Made by a program: the position numbers and the translations under genes. A stretch of 41,771 nt of DNA from Halococcus saccharolyticus DSM 5350 (GTDB lineage Archaea; Halobacteriota; Halobacteria; Halobacteriales; Halococcaceae), in contig NZ_AOMD01000004.1 in NCBI RefSeq assembly GCF_000336915.1, positions 1-41,771 of the forward strand, given 5' to 3'. Numbering within the stretch: position 1 is the first letter of the stretch; every line of letters begins with the position of its first letter. The notes beneath the pieces were generated by a model, which saw only the letters and a program-made list of their open reading frames with translations, did no database searches and was not told where the DNA came from. Positions 40,318 through 41,771 of the stretch are shown piece by piece.

Positions 40318-41744
40318 ATGATCGCCGACCTCGCGGGCCGGCTCCGCGACGAGGCTCGCCGGGCGAACGAGCGGCGGCTGCTCGTGCTCGCGGGTGAGCG
40401 CGAGGCGTGCTACACGGCGGCGGTGAACGCCCTCGACGGCGCGGGGATTCGTGAGTCGGAGACAACAGTAGTCGCGACCGAAAGCGCACTCGGCGCTGAT
40501 TTCCGCGATTGCGAGCACGTCACTCCGAAGCGCGCTAACACACTCCTCGGGACCACCCGGACGGCGGTCGTGCTCGACTGTCACGACGAGTGCCGGCCGA
40601 ACGCGCTCGGCCGCACGGTCGGCGCGGTCGACGGCGGCGGATTGGTGGTGCTCTGTACGCCGTCGCTCGATGCGTGGCCCGCCCGCCGGGACGATTTCGA
40701 CGAGACGCTTGCCGTCCCACCGTTCGACGGCAAGGCTGTCGGCGGTCGGTTCCGGACTCGACTCGTCGAGACGCTCTACGCTCATCCTGGGATCGCGATC
40801 GTCGATGTCGATTCCGGGGCCGTCGAGCGTGACGGGCTTACCGACCCACCTGCAGCAGAGGAGCAGCGGTCGCCAGCGCCACCGGACAACCACGCGTTCC
40901 CGCAGGCGGCCTACGACGCCTGTCTCACGGCTGACCAAGCCAACGTCCTCCAAACCCTCGAACGGCTGCGCGAGCCGGGACAGGCGCTCGTCGTAGAGGC
41001 CGACCGCGGGCGCGGGAAGTCGAGCGCCGCCGGCCTCGCCGCGGGCGCGCTGGCAGCTGAGGGGAAAGACGTGCTCGTGACTGCACCAAGCTACCGGAGC
41101 GCCGCCGCGGTGTTCGTCCGGGCGCACGAACTCCTGACGAGCCTCGATGCGCTCGCCGGCACGGATCGTGACGAGAACCCACAGCGACTCGACACGCCAG
41201 ACGGCGGACGGGTAGTGTTCGCGGAGCCGGCGGCCGCCGTCGATGGCGACGCACTCGCCACAGTCGACGTCGCCATCGTCGACGAGGCCGCCGCGCTGCC
41301 CGTCGATCGGCTCTCGGCGTTCCTCGACGCGCCGGCGGTCGCGTTCGTCACGACCGTTCACGGCTACGAAGGGGCGGGGCGCGGGTTTGCGGTCCGGTTC
41401 CGCGACCGACTCGCCGAAAGCGCGTTCGACGTGACCGAGCAGCGACTCGACGACCCGATCCGGTACGCCGCCGGCGATCCGGTCGAGGTGTGGCTCTTCC
41501 GAGCCCTCCTGCTTGACGCACGTCCGCCCGTCGCACCAGTCGTCGCCAAGGCCACGCCCGAAACCGTGACCCACGAACGCCTCGCCGCTGACGAGCTGCT
41601 CGCCGACGAGACGCGACTTCGGGAGGCGTTCGGGCTCCTCGTCGCGGCCCACTACCGGACGGAGCCGAACGATCTCGCGCGACTGCTCGACGCGCCGAAC
41701 GTCACCGTGCACGCGCTGTGTCACGACGGTCACGTGGTGTCGGT
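40318..41744 (+). CDS. tmcA: tRNA(Met) cytidine acetyltransferase TmcA (partial, 3' end missing)
   Basis: The first 475 residues of a TmcA/Kre33-type enzyme, normally about 700-800 residues. Visible parts are the N-terminal DUF1726-like domain (MIADLAGRLRDEARRANERR), the RNA-helicase-like module with Walker A ADRGRGKSSAA (from residue 228) and Walker B VDEAAALPVDRLSAF (DEAA 322-325), and HGYEGAGRGFAVRFRDRL. The family uses ATP and acetyl-CoA to form N4-acetylcytidine, in bacteria at the wobble base of elongator tRNA-Met and in archaea also in rRNA. The GNAT acetyltransferase domain is missing because genomic sequence stops at 41744. The apparent residues CLLYTSLM that follow come from adapter sequence. 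Confidence 0.9.
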
Positions 41745-41771
41745 CTGTCTCTTATACACATCTCTGATGGC
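41745..41771 (+). other. Nextera/Tn5 mosaic-end plus 454 adapter contamination
   Basis: Bases 41745-41763 are CTGTCTCTTATACACATCT, the exact 19-bp reverse complement of the Tn5 mosaic end used in Nextera libraries. The following CTGATGGC matches the start of the reverse complement of the Roche-454 A adapter used in early Nextera kits. This is not genomic DNA. It should be trimmed, and the contig ends at 41744. Confidence 0.95.

Noticed and set aside
1-41744. tRNA, rRNA, CRISPR arrays, insertion sequences or prophage genes
   Set aside because: I looked for typical tRNA arms, repeat-spacer periodicity, transposase motifs and phage genes and saw none; a tRNA or IS search tool could still be run to confirm.
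41745-41763. Tn5-like transposon end as a natural mobile element
   Set aside because: The exact mosaic-end sequence followed by adapter bases identifies library contamination.

Overview
The window is archaeal DNA from a halophilic member of the class Halobacteria. The coding sequence is GC-rich, with strong G/C preference at third codon positions, and the proteins are acidic. Several genes are archaea-specific: srp19, gar1, the L7Ae-S28e-L24e-Ndk ribosomal operon, a presenilin-type protease, TmcA, a Bat-type HTH regulator and PGF-CTERM surface anchors. Many genes have a TATA-like box 25-32 nt before the start codon, as expected for leaderless haloarchaeal transcripts. The genus cannot be fixed by eye. 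The sulfated-glycan gene content would suit Halococcus, but that is a guess. The last 27 bases are a Nextera/454 sequencing adapter, so the window ends at a contig end.

Layout. 1-4.5 kb: an HPP/universal-stress membrane protein (cut at the left edge), a zinc-ribbon microprotein overlapping a Bat-like HTH regulator, and a secreted, membrane-anchored blue-copper/PQQ-type sugar dehydrogenase fusion. 4.5-15.3 kb: a cell-envelope glycan region. A four-gene overlapping operon (GT4 glycosyltransferase, GtrA flippase-like protein, two DUF2079 membrane paralogues) is divergent from a sulfatase-fold hydrolase. Then come a cysteine-containing small ORF, an arylsulfotransferase-family propeller, a DPM1-like mannosyltransferase, and two small membrane proteins. 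15.3-19.1 kb: the corrinoid uptake system btuD-btuC, divergent from btuF across a 58-bp bidirectional promoter. 19.1-21 kb: a GH15 glucoamylase.

21.1-29 kb: a dispersed aa3-type cytochrome oxidase region. coxC, coxB and coxA are mixed with small membrane proteins, a gamma-glutamyltransferase, and two unrecognised genes translationally coupled behind coxA. 29.2-37.5 kb: srp19-gar1, BrkB/YihY, presenilin homologue PSH, an ornithine-cyclodeaminase-family enzyme, an MFS transporter with a structured leader, and a penicillin-acylase-family Ntn hydrolase. 37.5-39.3 kb: the rpl7ae-rps28e-rpl24e-ndk operon behind a long, hairpin-rich leader. 39.4-41.7 kb: two small membrane proteins and the 5' two thirds of tmcA.

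How the genes could work together. The copper-containing sugar dehydrogenase and the oxidase are both respiratory-chain parts facing the cell surface. The GT4/GtrA/DUF2079/DPM1 set makes and transfers lipid-linked sugars, and the sulfatase and sulfotransferase-like proteins could edit sulfate on the resulting polymer. No tRNA, rRNA, CRISPR array, insertion sequence or prophage was seen. The strongest leads for undescribed biology are the two genes coupled to coxA, the cysteine-containing small ORF without a normal start, the structured leaders of rpl7ae and the MFS gene, and the palindromic btu control region.
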